Positions 7,184 through 15,503 are shown, counted from the first letter of the stretch. The stretch: DNA of 32,011 bases from Flavobacteriaceae bacterium (GCA_028277085.1 JANQHL010000054.1:1-32011); one strand, 5' to 3'. Notes: a model not told the origin generated them from the sequence alone. Numbers and translations are program-made.

Positions 7184-8210
7184 AGATGACACCTCCTTAC
7201 GCGAAAACATTGAAGAGCTTTTGGACCTATCCGGCTTTTTGGTACTCCCGGCGGGCAATGGTAAAACGGCTGTTCAACTTGCTAAAAAAGAGCTCCCCGA
7301 TTTAATTTTGTGCGACATCATGATGCCGGAGATGGATGGTTATGAAGTGTTGGAACACCTCTCGGAGCATGAGGATACGCGTCATATTCCCTTTATTTTT
7401 GTTTCCGCTAAAACGGAACACAAGGATGTTAGAAAAGGTATGGATCTTGGGGCCGATGATTATCTTACCAAACCCTTTGAAGAAGAAGAACTGCTAAACG
7501 CTATTCAGGTTCGCCTAAAAAAAGCACAACTGCTCAACGGCGCCTGGGCAGAATGGCACAAGAAAAACCGTAAGACCAACGAAATCAGGACGCTGAATCA
7601 ACTCAAAAACTTTTTTGATGACCACGGTGAATTGGTTACTTTCAAAAAAGAGGAAAACATCTATAGCCTTGGGGAGCATTCTAATGCTGTTTACCTTATC
7701 TTAAAAGGGCTGGTAAAATGTTATACCCTGGATGAGCAAGGGAAAGAATTGATAACCTCTCTCTATGGCGAAGACGATTTTCTTGGATTTAATTCCCTAC
7801 TGGACAATTTACCCTATGAAGAATTTGCTGTTGCCTTGGAGGATGTTGAACTGGCAGGGATCTCCAAAACAGAGCTCCGGGGAATTCTGGAAGAAAACCA
7901 GAAAGTTTCCTTAGAACTCCTGGAAGTTTTAGCCGATAACATAACAGATATAAAAAAGCAACTGCTACAAATGGCTTACAGTTCCGTACGAAAACGTACC
8001 GCCAATACCCTTTTGCAGTTTTCCAAAACCCTGAATTGTAAGAAAGGAGAACCTCTGAAAATTGCGCGTAGTGATCTGGCTGGTGTGGCAGGCATTGCAA
8101 CCGAAAGCCTTATTCGAACCTTGTCTGACTTCAAAAATGAAGGTTTAATCGCCATTGAGAATAGAAACATCCAAATTCTGGACGAAAAGTCCTTGCAATA
8201 CGTGAATTGA
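7161..8210 (+). CDS. REC-Crp/Fnr hybrid response regulator
   Basis: A 349-residue regulator. An N-terminal receiver domain (1-123) has the acidic pair D9/D10, phospho-acceptor D52 in CDIMMPEMDG and K104 in LTKPFEE. A Crp-type effector domain (about 145-240) and a Crp/Fnr helix-turn-helix (about 270-345) follow. The recognition helix reads GIATESLIRTL (E315, R319), keeping the Glu and Arg that in Crp and Fnr read the TGA core of the operator. No N-terminal Fe-S cysteine cluster of Fnr is present, so phosphorylation probably replaces direct oxygen or cAMP sensing. It overlaps the kinase gene at its start. This is the leading candidate activator for the 14 palindromes in this window, together with its paralog at 20449. 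Confidence 0.93.
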   Translation: MKKILLVEDDTSLRENIEELLDLSGFLVLPAGNGKTAVQLAKKELPDLILCDIMMPEMDGYEVLEHLSEHEDTRHIPFIFVSAKTEHKDVRKGMDLGADDYLTKPFEEEELLNAIQVRLKKAQLLNGAWAEWHKKNRKTNEIRTLNQLKNFFDDHGELVTFKKEENIYSLGEHSNAVYLILKGLVKCYTLDEQGKELITSLYGEDDFLGFNSLLDNLPYEEFAVALEDVELAGISKTELRGILEENQKVSLELLEVLADNITDIKKQLLQMAYSSVRKRTANTLLQFSKTLNCKKGEPLKIARSDLAGVAGIATESLIRTLSDFKNEGLIAIENRNIQILDEKSLQYVN

Positions 8211-8224
8211 CACCTCTTGCTGGC

Positions 8225-8268
8225 ATGATTTTAGTCATAAGAATTATGGTTTTGACATATTAATTTTG
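8225..8268 (+). promoter_or_regulatory. Operator and -7 box for the USP at 8289
   Basis: ATGATTTTAGTCAT (8225-8238), then TAATTTTG (8261-8268) after 22 bp, a perfect TAnnTTTG box. Predicted start is near 8274, 15 bases before the ATG. Confidence 0.8.
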
Positions 8269-8288
8269 GTGAATTAGGTCGTTTTTAG

Positions 8289-9128
8289 ATGAAGAATATT
8301 TTAGTTCCCACGGATTTTTCGGAGAATTCCAAGAATGCTTTAAAATATGCTCAGCTATTATTTAACGACTATGCGTGTAATTTTTATATTCTCCATGTAG
8401 ATACCGCATTGAATGCACAAGGGGAAACACTTCCCCACCTGAGGCGAAGGAGGCAGATACTTACAGAATCGCCGAAAGAAATCCTGGCTGATCTTCTAAA
8501 CATCACTAAAACCACCAATACAAAAACAAAACATTCCTTCTTTGCCCTATGTGAGCACGGTTTTTTCATTGATACGGTGAAAACCCAGGTGGATGAAAAA
8601 CACATCGACCTTATTGTTATGGGAACAAAAGGAGTTAGCGGATTACGGGAAAAAGTACTCGGTAGCAGCGCGGGGGATGTGGTGACCAAAGTACAGCGTA
8701 ATACCATTGTAGTCCCGGAAAATGTGGAGTTCAGCAGACCAAAGGAAATTGCCTTTCCAACGGATTTCAATATTTTTTATTCCCATGAGATCCTTAGTGC
8801 TATTGAAGAGATGCTCGATGCCAACTCGGCAACGCTCAGAATCATGAATGTAATGAAAAATGGCACACAGCTAAATCAGGAGCAAGAAAACAACAAGGCG
8901 TATTTATTGGATTTTATGGAGGAAACTTTTTCAAAAAACCATAGTTTCCATACCGTTACCAACAAAAATGTAAAATCTGCGATCCAGTGTTTTGTAGAGA
9001 GCCGGGACATAGATATGATTATAATGGTGGCTAAAAACCTGAATTTTATCCAGCAAATGCTTTTTGATTCTATTGTGGAAAAAATAAGTTTCCATACTAA
9101 AATTCCCTTTTATGTGATTCATGAATAA
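8289..9128 (+). CDS. Tandem-domain universal stress protein
   Basis: A 279-residue protein. Domain 1 begins MKNILVPTDFSENSKNALKYAQ and contains the ATP-binding pattern G-TK-G-9x-GS (GTKGVSGLREKVLGSS). Domain 2 starts at IAFPTDFNIFYSHE and lacks the glycine motif: the equivalent region reads MIIMVAKNLNFIQQMLFDSIVEKI, ending in the IPFYVI strand. The degenerate second half is a family trait of this array. It is a single-gene unit between the regulator and the next operator promoter at 9153, with its own promoter at 8225-8268, and is likely a cytoplasmic stress protein of unknown partner. Confidence 0.9.
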   Translation: MKNILVPTDFSENSKNALKYAQLLFNDYACNFYILHVDTALNAQGETLPHLRRRRQILTESPKEILADLLNITKTTNTKTKHSFFALCEHGFFIDTVKTQVDEKHIDLIVMGTKGVSGLREKVLGSSAGDVVTKVQRNTIVVPENVEFSRPKEIAFPTDFNIFYSHEILSAIEEMLDANSATLRIMNVMKNGTQLNQEQENNKAYLLDFMEETFSKNHSFHTVTNKNVKSAIQCFVESRDIDMIIMVAKNLNFIQQMLFDSIVEKISFHTKIPFYVIHE

Positions 9129-9152
9129 GGTTACCCTAGCAGACAAATGAGG

Positions 9153-9196
9153 TTGACCAATATCATTTTTTAGATAGAAGGCTCCCCTTACATTTG
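9153..9196 (+). promoter_or_regulatory. Operator and -7 box for the four-gene USP operon
   Basis: TTGACCAATATCAT (9153-9166), then TACATTTG (9189-9196) after 22 bp. It drives the USPs at 9213, 10069, 10924 and 11793, which are separated by only 9-17 bases. Confidence 0.8.
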
Positions 9197-9212
9197 AAAA
9201 AATAGGGTTACT

Positions 9213-10058
9213 ATGCGTACAGTTCTTATTCCAACCGACTTTTCAGAAAATGCGCTCCATGCACTTACCTATGCTCAGGAGTTGTTCAAATGCAAGAGAA
9301 CAGAATTCTACATTTTGCACGCTTTTGCGGATAAGGTATATGGAAGGTTTAAAAATACCAGTGTGCAGGAAAGAAGGAAGACGGAGCAGGAAGTGCGCAA
9401 ACAAACCGAACAAAAATTAGGGGAGTTGGTGGAAAAAGTACTTGGAGAACCCCCGAATCCTTTACACAAATTTGAAACCATAGCGGCCTTTGATAGCCTC
9501 GTGGACGCAGTGAATGATTTTGTTAACCAACACAATATTGATCTTGTGGTTATGGGGACCAAAGGCGAGACCAGTGACAATACCACCATTTTTGGCAGCT
9601 ACACCATACAGGTTTTCAAGTATGTTACCTGCCCTGTCCTAGCTGTACCGGAGGGGACTCCATATCAGCCTCCCAAGACCATTCTGTTCCCCACGGATTA
9701 TATGCTTCCTTATAAAAGGAGAGAACTAAAACTGCTTGCTGATTTGGCTGCAGACTTCAAATCGGAAATCCATTGCCTTTACATTTCAGACTTTGAGGTA
9801 TTAAGTGATCGTCAGATAGACAATCGCCTTTTTCTTAACGAAACTCTTTCCAGGGCTTACGTAGCCTTTGAAACACATCCGATCAAAAACAAGGTAGAAG
9901 CCATTTTAGACTATATCGCTTCAAGAAATGTAGGGCTACTCACCATGGTGAATTCAAGGCATTCCTTTTTTGAGGATATGCTTTACCAATCTTCTATTGA
10001 TAAACTAGGTTTGAAGATCAAGATTCCTTTTTTGGTCATGCAAAACCTCCCCAGATAA
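9213..10058 (+). CDS. Tandem-domain universal stress protein (operon gene 1)
   Basis: A 281-residue protein. Domain 1 starts MRTVLIPTDFSENALHALTYAQ and has GTKGETSDNTTIFGS, a full G-2x-G-9x-GS pattern although the 9-residue part is unusually polar. Domain 2 starts at ILFPTDYMLPYKRRE and has no glycine motif; its place is taken by LLTMVNSRHSFFEDMLYQSS. It ends in IPFLVMQ. It is the first gene of a four-USP operon, preceded by the operator promoter at 9153-9196. Its charged helix (RRKTEQEVRKQTEQKLGELVEK) after beta 2 is longer in appearance than in single-domain USPs. Confidence 0.9.
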   Translation: MRTVLIPTDFSENALHALTYAQELFKCKRTEFYILHAFADKVYGRFKNTSVQERRKTEQEVRKQTEQKLGELVEKVLGEPPNPLHKFETIAAFDSLVDAVNDFVNQHNIDLVVMGTKGETSDNTTIFGSYTIQVFKYVTCPVLAVPEGTPYQPPKTILFPTDYMLPYKRRELKLLADLAADFKSEIHCLYISDFEVLSDRQIDNRLFLNETLSRAYVAFETHPIKNKVEAILDYIASRNVGLLTMVNSRHSFFEDMLYQSSIDKLGLKIKIPFLVMQNLPR

Positions 10059-10068
10059 GACCATTAGC

Positions 10069-10914
10069 ATGAAAAGAGTTCTCTTACCTACCGATTTTTC
10101 TAAGAACGCCTGGAATGCCATAGCCTATGCGCTACACTTTCTTAAAGATGAACAGTGCATTTTTCATTTGTTAAACACCTATACCCCGGTTTTTTATAGG
10201 GTGGACTACCTTATCGGTGGGCCGGCTGTAAGTGCTATTCCGGATATTGAAATAGATGTGTCCCTGGCGGGTTTGGAGCGCTCGGTAGCGCAAATAGCAA
10301 ACAAATACCCCAATCCCAATCATCAATTTAAAACGTTGTCAGCGTTTAATACAATCACTGAGGAGGTAGAGCACCTCTGTGAAAAAGAGCGTATTGAGCT
10401 GGTGATTATGGGTACTAAAGGGGCTTCAGGGGCTAAGGAAATTTTCCTGGGATCCAACACTGTACATGTCATCAGAAAGGCTACCACCCCGGTTATGGCC
10501 ATCCCGGAAGATTATGAGTATCGTCCGATTGAAAACGTATTATTGCCCACGGATTACTTATTCCAGTACAACCCGGAGGAGCTAACATATCTGTTTGAAA
10601 TAATCAAAAAAAACAACGCCACCTTACATATCATTCATGCACTGGAAGAACCCCTTACCGCCACTCAATTGGAAAACAAAGAATATCTGAAAGCACTAAT
10701 GAAAGGAATAACCACCGTTTTCCAGGATATTACAGATGAGTATATGCCGAATATAGTGCATTCCTATGTTGAAAAACACAATATTGATCTGGTAGCCATG
10801 ATGAATAGAAAATACACTTTCCTGCAACGCTTGTTGTTCAAACAAAATGTGGATGCAGTAGGCTACCATAGTGCCGTCCCTTTTCTTGTACTTCCGGATA
10901 CCTCCGAATCTTAA
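10069..10914 (+). CDS. Tandem-domain universal stress protein (operon gene 2)
   Basis: A 281-residue protein. Domain 1 starts MKRVLLPTDFSKNAWNAIAYAL and has GTKGASGAKEIFLGSNT, an exact G-2x-G-9x-GS pattern. Domain 2 starts at VLLPTDYLFQYNPEE and carries the degenerate segment LVAMMNRKYTFLQRLLFKQN, ending in VPFLVLP. It begins 10 bases after the preceding USP stop, with no operator between them, so it depends on the promoter at 9153-9196. It is especially close to the USP at 13205: both have HLLNTYTPVFYRVDY or LLHTYTPPIYRIDY after beta 2 and share GAKE.FLGSNT.HVIRK, which suggests recent duplication. Confidence 0.9.
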   Translation: MKRVLLPTDFSKNAWNAIAYALHFLKDEQCIFHLLNTYTPVFYRVDYLIGGPAVSAIPDIEIDVSLAGLERSVAQIANKYPNPNHQFKTLSAFNTITEEVEHLCEKERIELVIMGTKGASGAKEIFLGSNTVHVIRKATTPVMAIPEDYEYRPIENVLLPTDYLFQYNPEELTYLFEIIKKNNATLHIIHALEEPLTATQLENKEYLKALMKGITTVFQDITDEYMPNIVHSYVEKHNIDLVAMMNRKYTFLQRLLFKQNVDAVGYHSAVPFLVLPDTSES

Positions 10915-10923
10915 AAATCTGCT

Positions 10924-11775
10924 ATGAAAAATATCCTCCTGCCCACAGATTTCTCGGAAAATGCATGGAATGCCTTATTTACAGCGGTAAAACTATATCG
11001 GAATTTTCAATGTTGCTTTTATCTTTTCCACACCTACCAACCAAAAGATGCCAATCTGAGAGGCTTTAAAAGTAGCAAAAGAGCAGGTGCTGTCTACGAG
11101 GCTATGGAGGAAGTTGCCAATACGGAGTTAGCCAAAACAGTAGCGTACCTCAAAGAAAACCACAGCAATCCCAATCATCTTTTTGAAACGGTTTCTTGTA
11201 CCGGGGATTTGGCAGAAGGAATAAAAAAGATGGTCTCAAAGTACGACATAGAGACCATTGTTATGGGAACCAAAGGCACTTCGGGACCAAACGGAATATT
11301 TATCGGAACCAACACAGTTAAAGTACTAAAATCAATAAAAAACTGTGTGGTAATAGCAGTGCCTTTGGAATTTGACTTTAAATCCCTTTGCTCGGTAGTG
11401 CTCCCTACCGAGTACACTCATTTCTTTCCAAAGCATGTATTGTTGCCGATTTTGGAATTAGTAGCATCGGAGAAATGTGAAATAAAGGTATTTCATGTGG
11501 CGCAGGAATTCCAACTTGGCGAACACCAACAGGCCAACAAGGCTATCTTAAAGAAGCGGTTGGAAAAACTTAACTATTCTTTCTACAAGGTAAACATTAC
11601 TACTTCCGTGGCAAAAGCAATCCGGGAATTTTCAGAAGAACAAAAAGCAGATCTCATTGTACTTACGAATTACTCTCATACCTTCCTTGAAAAGATGACC
11701 CAGGAGCCGGTAGTTACCAAAGTAGCCTTTAAAACGAATATTCCCCTAATGGTACTCCCAGATTTTGAAGGCTGA
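10924..11775 (+). CDS. Tandem-domain universal stress protein (operon gene 3)
   Basis: A 283-residue protein. Domain 1 starts MKNILLPTDFSENAWNALFTAV and contains GTKGTSGPNGIFIGTNT (G-2x-G-9x-GT). Domain 2 starts at VVLPTEYTHFFPKH, with Glu replacing the usual Asp of PTD, and has the degenerate segment IVLTNYSHTFLEKMTQEPVV ending in IPLMVLP. It sits 9 bases after the previous gene. A basic stretch (RGFKSSKRAGAVYEA) follows beta 2. The role is presumed to be a cytoplasmic stress protein; nothing in the sequence identifies a partner. Confidence 0.9.
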   Translation: MKNILLPTDFSENAWNALFTAVKLYRNFQCCFYLFHTYQPKDANLRGFKSSKRAGAVYEAMEEVANTELAKTVAYLKENHSNPNHLFETVSCTGDLAEGIKKMVSKYDIETIVMGTKGTSGPNGIFIGTNTVKVLKSIKNCVVIAVPLEFDFKSLCSVVLPTEYTHFFPKHVLLPILELVASEKCEIKVFHVAQEFQLGEHQQANKAILKKRLEKLNYSFYKVNITTSVAKAIREFSEEQKADLIVLTNYSHTFLEKMTQEPVVTKVAFKTNIPLMVLPDFEG

Positions 11776-11792
11776 GAAGAAACACATAGGAT

Positions 11793-12647
11793 ATGAAACG
11801 GATATTATTGCCCACCGACTTTTCTGAAAACGCATGGAATGCTATTGCCTATGCTTTGACCATTTTCAAAACTAGGGAGTGTCATTTTGTGTTGCTTAAT
11901 GCATTTCAGGTGGGTTCGTCGGGACTTATGACCAAAATGGGGCGGGCAAATGAAACGCGCCTCTTTCAACTGCTAAAGGAAGAATCTGAAAATGGCCTTA
12001 AAAAAGTCCTGGAGAAAGCAATATCCATTGATAAGGATCCCGAACATACTTTTCAAACGGTTTCTCTGCCCCATAGCCTGACGAATGCCATAGGAAAAAC
12101 AGCTTTGGAGGAACGAATTGATTGTATTGTGATGGGGACAAAGGGTGCCACCAGTTTGAAGGAAGTTTTTTTGGGCAGCAATGCCTATAAGACTATTAAA
12201 AATATCAACTTCTGCCCCATTATTGTGGTCCCCGAGAACTGGGAAAGTAGCTTGAAAAAAAACACCATACTCTTTATAACAGGCTACGAACATATTTTTG
12301 AAGCCTATGAATTTAAGGCTGTCCTTGATCTTTCAGGACTTTTGAACAGTAAAGTTTTAGTAGCCTATATGGGTAAGCACGAGGAACTTACACCGGAACA
12401 ACTCAAGGCGAAAGCAACTGCAGCAAAACACCTTAACACAGTGGATCATGAATTCATAGCCATGGAAGAGGAAACATTCATTACTACTGCCATACAAAAA
12501 ACGGTAGCGGAAAATGACAAAATCGGAATGATTGTGATGATCGACTATTGGCATAGTTTCTTCGAAAAGATTACCAGTGAACCCGTAATTAAAAAAGTCG
12601 CCTTCAATAGCAAAGTCCCCTTGTTAGTAATGCATCTGGTAGAATAA
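11793..12647 (+). CDS. Tandem-domain universal stress protein (operon gene 4)
   Basis: A 284-residue protein. Domain 1 starts MKRILLPTDFSENAWNAIAYAL and contains GTKGATSLKEVFLGSNA (G-2x-G-9x-GS). Domain 2 is the most altered of the set: its opening strand reads ILFITGYEHIFEAYE, so the PTD motif is gone as well as the glycines. The degenerate segment is IVMIDYWHSFFEKITSEPVI, ending in VPLLVMH. It is the last gene of the four-USP operon, 17 bases after the previous one. A short AT-rich hairpin (12650-12666) lies between it and the convergent gene ending at 12665; it lacks a T tract and may be a weak two-way terminator. Confidence 0.9.
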   Translation: MKRILLPTDFSENAWNAIAYALTIFKTRECHFVLLNAFQVGSSGLMTKMGRANETRLFQLLKEESENGLKKVLEKAISIDKDPEHTFQTVSLPHSLTNAIGKTALEERIDCIVMGTKGATSLKEVFLGSNAYKTIKNINFCPIIVVPENWESSLKKNTILFITGYEHIFEAYEFKAVLDLSGLLNSKVLVAYMGKHEELTPEQLKAKATAAKHLNTVDHEFIAMEEETFITTAIQKTVAENDKIGMIVMIDYWHSFFEKITSEPVIKKVAFNSKVPLLVMHLVE

Positions 12648-12664
12648 GGAGATTTTAGAAAAAT

Positions 12665-13000
12665 CTACCAGGTATCGCTATCATCAGAATCGGTTGTAGA
12701 ACAATGCGTTAAAAAAAGGTCCAAAACACGGTGTAGTCTGTTAAATTCCGAAAAAAATCGATCCACCCGATGTTCAAGGCCCGATCGGTCATCCGTCCCC
12801 ACTTCATGTCCATTAGACAGTATACGGATCAAAGAAGCATTCTCATGAGTGAGCTCTTGTAAAGCAACCAGGATCTCTCGGGCTGCATCCAGGTGATCGA
12901 TTGGTTTCGTACTATCCAAAGTAGTGAGTAATTGCTTTTCCCATTCGGCAATGTTGCTTTTGTAGTGCAACAGCTTTTGTTTTTTGTCCATTGATTGCAT
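12665..13000 (-). CDS. Small helical protein of unknown function, operator-controlled
   Basis: About 111 residues from the ATG at 13000; the ATG at 12991 (MDKKQKLLHY) is an equally good start. An upstream TTG at 13009 is too close to the predicted transcription start near 13011. The sequence is predicted helical throughout (YKSNIAEWEKQLLTTLDS, then LVALQELTHENASLIRIL, then LEHRVDRFFSEFNRLHRVLDLFL), with a short acidic tail DSDDSDTW. I do not recognise a family. The last helix resembles the C-terminal helices of the two coiled-coil proteins at 15573 and 16094 (compare D..FSE[FY]), so the three may be distant relatives. It has its own operator promoter (13017-13060) divergent to the USP at 13205. 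Confidence 0.7.
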   Translation of the reverse strand: MQSMDKKQKLLHYKSNIAEWEKQLLTTLDSTKPIDHLDAAREILVALQELTHENASLIRILSNGHEVGTDDRSGLEHRVDRFFSEFNRLHRVLDLFLTHCSTTDSDDSDTW

Positions 13001-13016
13001 CGGTTTCAATTTTTCC

Positions 13017-13060
13017 GAAAAATAGTGGGTATGGTGAAGTGGCTAAATGACCCATGTCAT
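13017..13060 (-). promoter_or_regulatory. Operator and -7 box for the small helical protein gene
   Basis: On the minus strand ATGACATGGGTCAT (13060-13047) is followed 22 bp later by TATTTTTC (13024-13017). The outer five bases on each side are perfectly palindromic. Confidence 0.75.
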
Positions 13061-13127
13061 TAACTTCAAAAAACTACTAAAAGTCTGGCCCGCTCCCGAC
13101 GAATTCAAAGATCCCCAGGAATGTGCT

Positions 13128-13171
13128 ATGATCAAGATCATACCCTGATCCTTCATCTCCTGCTAGTTTTA
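13128..13171 (+). promoter_or_regulatory. Operator and -7 box for the USP at 13205
   Basis: ATGATCAAGATCAT (13128-13141), then TAGTTTTA (13164-13171) after 22 bp. This places the transcription start near 13177, downstream of the longest possible ORF start (13121), and fixes the true start codon at 13205. Confidence 0.75.
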
Positions 13172-13204
13172 CCGTTACGAAATGTGTTAATGCGTACCAC
13201 CATA

Positions 13205-14050
13205 ATGAATGTCCTACTTCCTACCGATTTTTCCGAAAATGCTTTCAATGCCGCGTGCTATAGCCTGGAGCTACTCAAAAACGAATCCTGCGTTTTTTAT
13301 CTACTCCACACCTATACCCCCCCGATCTACAGGATAGACTATGCCTTTGGAAGTCCGGGGCAACTTGGGCTCCCCGATGATCACCAATATGTTGCCGAAG
13401 CAGGTTTGGAAAAGTTCAGAAAGCGTCTTGGAGAAAACTTCAAGAATCCCAAACACACCTTTGTGACCCACTCAGCATTTAACACTCTGGTAGAGGAAAT
13501 CAATAAACTGGTCCTACACGAGAATATTGACCTTATTCTAATGGGTACTCAAGGGGCCACAGGTGCTAAAGAGCTCTTTTTGGGCTCTAATACTATTCAC
13601 GTTATAAGAAAAACTATTGTCCCAGTTTTGGCAATACCCGTTAATTACGAATTTCAAGCTCCGTCCGAGCTATTGTTTGCCACGGATTTTGAGATCGACT
13701 ATCGATATACTACAATACAGTTGCTGGTCCAGCTCGCCAAATTATGGCAGTCCAAAATACATGTGTTACATGTTACTGCTCCCGGTGGTTTGACCCGGGA
13801 ACAATTAAATAGCAAAATATCCCTTGAAACGCTTCTGGGGAAAACCAAAAAAAAGTTTCACGATTTTCCTGATCAGGAATTAATCACTGCTCTGAATAGC
13901 TTTCAGCAAAATACTCCGGTGAACCTGCTCACTATGGTACAAAACAAACACAACTTTTTGGAACGGTTATTCATTACGCCAACTATTCGAAAAATTGGTC
14001 TCCACAATCTCATTCCTTTTCTGGTTTTACCTTATATAAATGCAGATTAA
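13205..14050 (+). CDS. Tandem-domain universal stress protein
   Basis: A 281-residue protein from the ATG at 13205, where the family start MNVLLPTDFSENAFNAACYSL begins. The frame is open back to 13121, but that stretch holds the operator and -7 box and does not look like USP sequence. Domain 1 has GTQGATGAKELFLGSNT (G-2x-G-9x-GS, with Gln for the usual Lys). Domain 2 opens LLFATDFEIDYRYT and has the degenerate segment LLTMVQNKHNFLERLFITPT, ending in IPFLVLP. It is very close to the USP at 10069 in the regions after beta 2 and around the ATP motif. It is a single-gene unit. Confidence 0.9.
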   Translation: MNVLLPTDFSENAFNAACYSLELLKNESCVFYLLHTYTPPIYRIDYAFGSPGQLGLPDDHQYVAEAGLEKFRKRLGENFKNPKHTFVTHSAFNTLVEEINKLVLHENIDLILMGTQGATGAKELFLGSNTIHVIRKTIVPVLAIPVNYEFQAPSELLFATDFEIDYRYTTIQLLVQLAKLWQSKIHVLHVTAPGGLTREQLNSKISLETLLGKTKKKFHDFPDQELITALNSFQQNTPVNLLTMVQNKHNFLERLFITPTIRKIGLHNLIPFLVLPYINAD

Positions 14051-14075
14051 AAGCCTCTGCCTTCAAAACGCGAAA

Positions 14076-14119
14076 TTGATCAATATCATAGGCGATCCAG
14101 CCGTTTCAATGTAGCTTTA
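14076..14119 (+). promoter_or_regulatory. Operator and -7 box for the USP/Dom34-like unit
   Basis: TTGATCAATATCAT (14076-14089), then TAGCTTTA (14112-14119) after 22 bp. Predicted start is near 14125, 13 bases before the ATG. Confidence 0.78.
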
Positions 14120-14137
14120 GCAGAAAAGCAAAGTACT

Positions 14138-14989
14138 ATGAACAAGAGAGTTTTACTTCCTACAGATTATTCGAAAAACGCACTTAACGCCATTCAATAC
14201 GCCCAGGAATTGTACCAGGACATTGCATGTGATTTTTACGTATTGAACGCTTTTCAAGTATCCGGATATCGACTAGATAGTATGAGGATACCCGAACCGG
14301 GGGAATATTTTTATGAAACCGCCAAAACCAACTCGGAAGAAGGAATGTCCCGTTTGATGGAAATGATACGATCCGGTCCTGAAAACACAAAACATCACTT
14401 TCATACCATCTGTACCTTGAACAGTTTGGTAGAAGCAATTAAGAATCTAATTGTGCAAAAAGATATAGATATCATCATCATGGGGACAAAAGGGATCACC
14501 GCATCAAAAGCCAGGATTTTTGGCACCAATGCGGTACGCACCATGGAACAGATCAAAGACACTCCCGTAATAGCCGTTCCGGAAACCCCTGAGTTTTCCC
14601 CACCAAAGGAAATTGTTTTCCCAACAGATTACAAAACCAGTTATAAGAAAAAAGAGATCAACCACCTTGTGGAAATTGCCAAAACCCATAGTGCTAAAAT
14701 AAACGTGTTGCATATAGATAAGAATGCAGATGGGAAGTTGAGTAAAAAAGAACAAGCCAACAAAGAACTCTTAGAAGATATTTTAGCAAGCACTGATTAC
14801 GAAAATAATTTTTTATCCGCGGTAAAAATAAGTGCCGGGATCAATCTATTTATTGAGCGCAGGAATTGCGATATGATCGCCTTCCTTAATAGGAGGCATT
14901 TGTTCTTTGGAAGTATCCTGTCCAACCCCTTGGTCAAGGAGATTGGTTATGATCCCAAAATACCCATTTTAGAACTCAACGATAACTAA
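14138..14989 (+). CDS. Tandem-domain universal stress protein
   Basis: A 283-residue protein. Domain 1 starts MNKRVLLPTDYSKNALNAIQYAQ and has GTKGITASKARIFGTNA (G-2x-G-9x-GT). Domain 2 starts at IVFPTDYKTSYKKKE and carries the degenerate segment MIAFLNRRHLFFGSILSNPLV, ending in IPILELN, so here the last strand is also slightly divergent. A possible insertion, NADGKLSKKEQANKE, lies between strands of domain 2. It is followed after 11 bases by the Dom34-like gene, with which it probably forms an operon driven from 14076-14119. Confidence 0.9.
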   Translation: MNKRVLLPTDYSKNALNAIQYAQELYQDIACDFYVLNAFQVSGYRLDSMRIPEPGEYFYETAKTNSEEGMSRLMEMIRSGPENTKHHFHTICTLNSLVEAIKNLIVQKDIDIIIMGTKGITASKARIFGTNAVRTMEQIKDTPVIAVPETPEFSPPKEIVFPTDYKTSYKKKEINHLVEIAKTHSAKINVLHIDKNADGKLSKKEQANKELLEDILASTDYENNFLSAVKISAGINLFIERRNCDMIAFLNRRHLFFGSILSNPLVKEIGYDPKIPILELNDN

Positions 14990-15000
14990 AAATTACGCTC

Positions 15001-15396
15001 ATGAAAAAAGTAGGCATATGGCTGGATAAAGAAAAGGCCCACTGCTTTATTATGGACAGTGGTAGGGAGCAATTTATTACCGTTAATTCTGAATTGGAAT
15101 TTTACAATCCCAAAGGCGGATCACGCTCCAAAACCCGGTGGGGGCCACAAGATGTGGTACAGGACAGCAAATATCTTGAACGGGAGAAGCATCAATTAAA
15201 ACGTTATTTTGAAAAAATAGTAACAACTGTTAAACCCGTGGATCAGTTGGTCATAGTTGGGCCGGCAGAAACCCCCAACAAATTGCATACAATGCTCCAG
15301 GATAGCTATCCCGACATTGCAGAAAAAATAATAAAAGTGGACAAAGCCGATAGTATGACGGACAATCAATTTAAGGCTTTAGTGAGGCAGGAGTAG
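15001..15396 (+). CDS. Dom34/eRF1-like (baeRF-type) protein
   Basis: A 131-residue protein. It opens MKKVGIWLDKEKAHCFIM, matching the W-(I/L)-D-x-x-x-A start of bacterial proteins annotated as 'translational machinery protein', which resemble Dom34/Pelota or eRF1-like domains. The C-terminal half fits the same family: YFEKIVTTVKPVDQLVIVGPAETPNKLHTML followed by KVDKADSMTDNQFKALVRQ. A lysine/arginine-rich middle (GGSRSKTRWGP) may touch RNA. A ribosome-associated or rescue role is inferred from the family; no catalytic residue can be assigned. It lies 11 bases after a USP and should be co-transcribed with it. A GGCC-rich imperfect palindrome (about 15400-15420) follows the stop but has no T tract. 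Confidence 0.65.
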   Translation: MKKVGIWLDKEKAHCFIMDSGREQFITVNSELEFYNPKGGSRSKTRWGPQDVVQDSKYLEREKHQLKRYFEKIVTTVKPVDQLVIVGPAETPNKLHTMLQDSYPDIAEKIIKVDKADSMTDNQFKALVRQE

Positions 15397-15503
15397 TGTT
15401 TCCGGCCATTGGCCGAGGCCGTTGACAACTGATCATTTTGATCTTTCAGGTCTCAGGGAAAATAAATCTGGAACCAGCACAAAAGGCTTAGCTAAACTTT
15501 AAG

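Noticed and set aside
13121-13204. A 28-residue N-terminal extension of the USP at 13205
   Set aside because: The stretch contains the operator and -7 box, so the transcript starts after it; all other USPs in the window begin at the equivalent of 13205.
8289-14989. The USP array as a possible mobile or phage-derived cluster
   Set aside because: No transposase, integrase, terminal repeats or tRNA target is visible; tandem duplication of one gene family under copies of one promoter explains it better.
15430-15445. CTGATCATTTTGATC as another operator
   Set aside because: The half-sites are in the wrong relative orientation for NTGAY-N4-RTCAN; the regular site at 15504 explains the gene.
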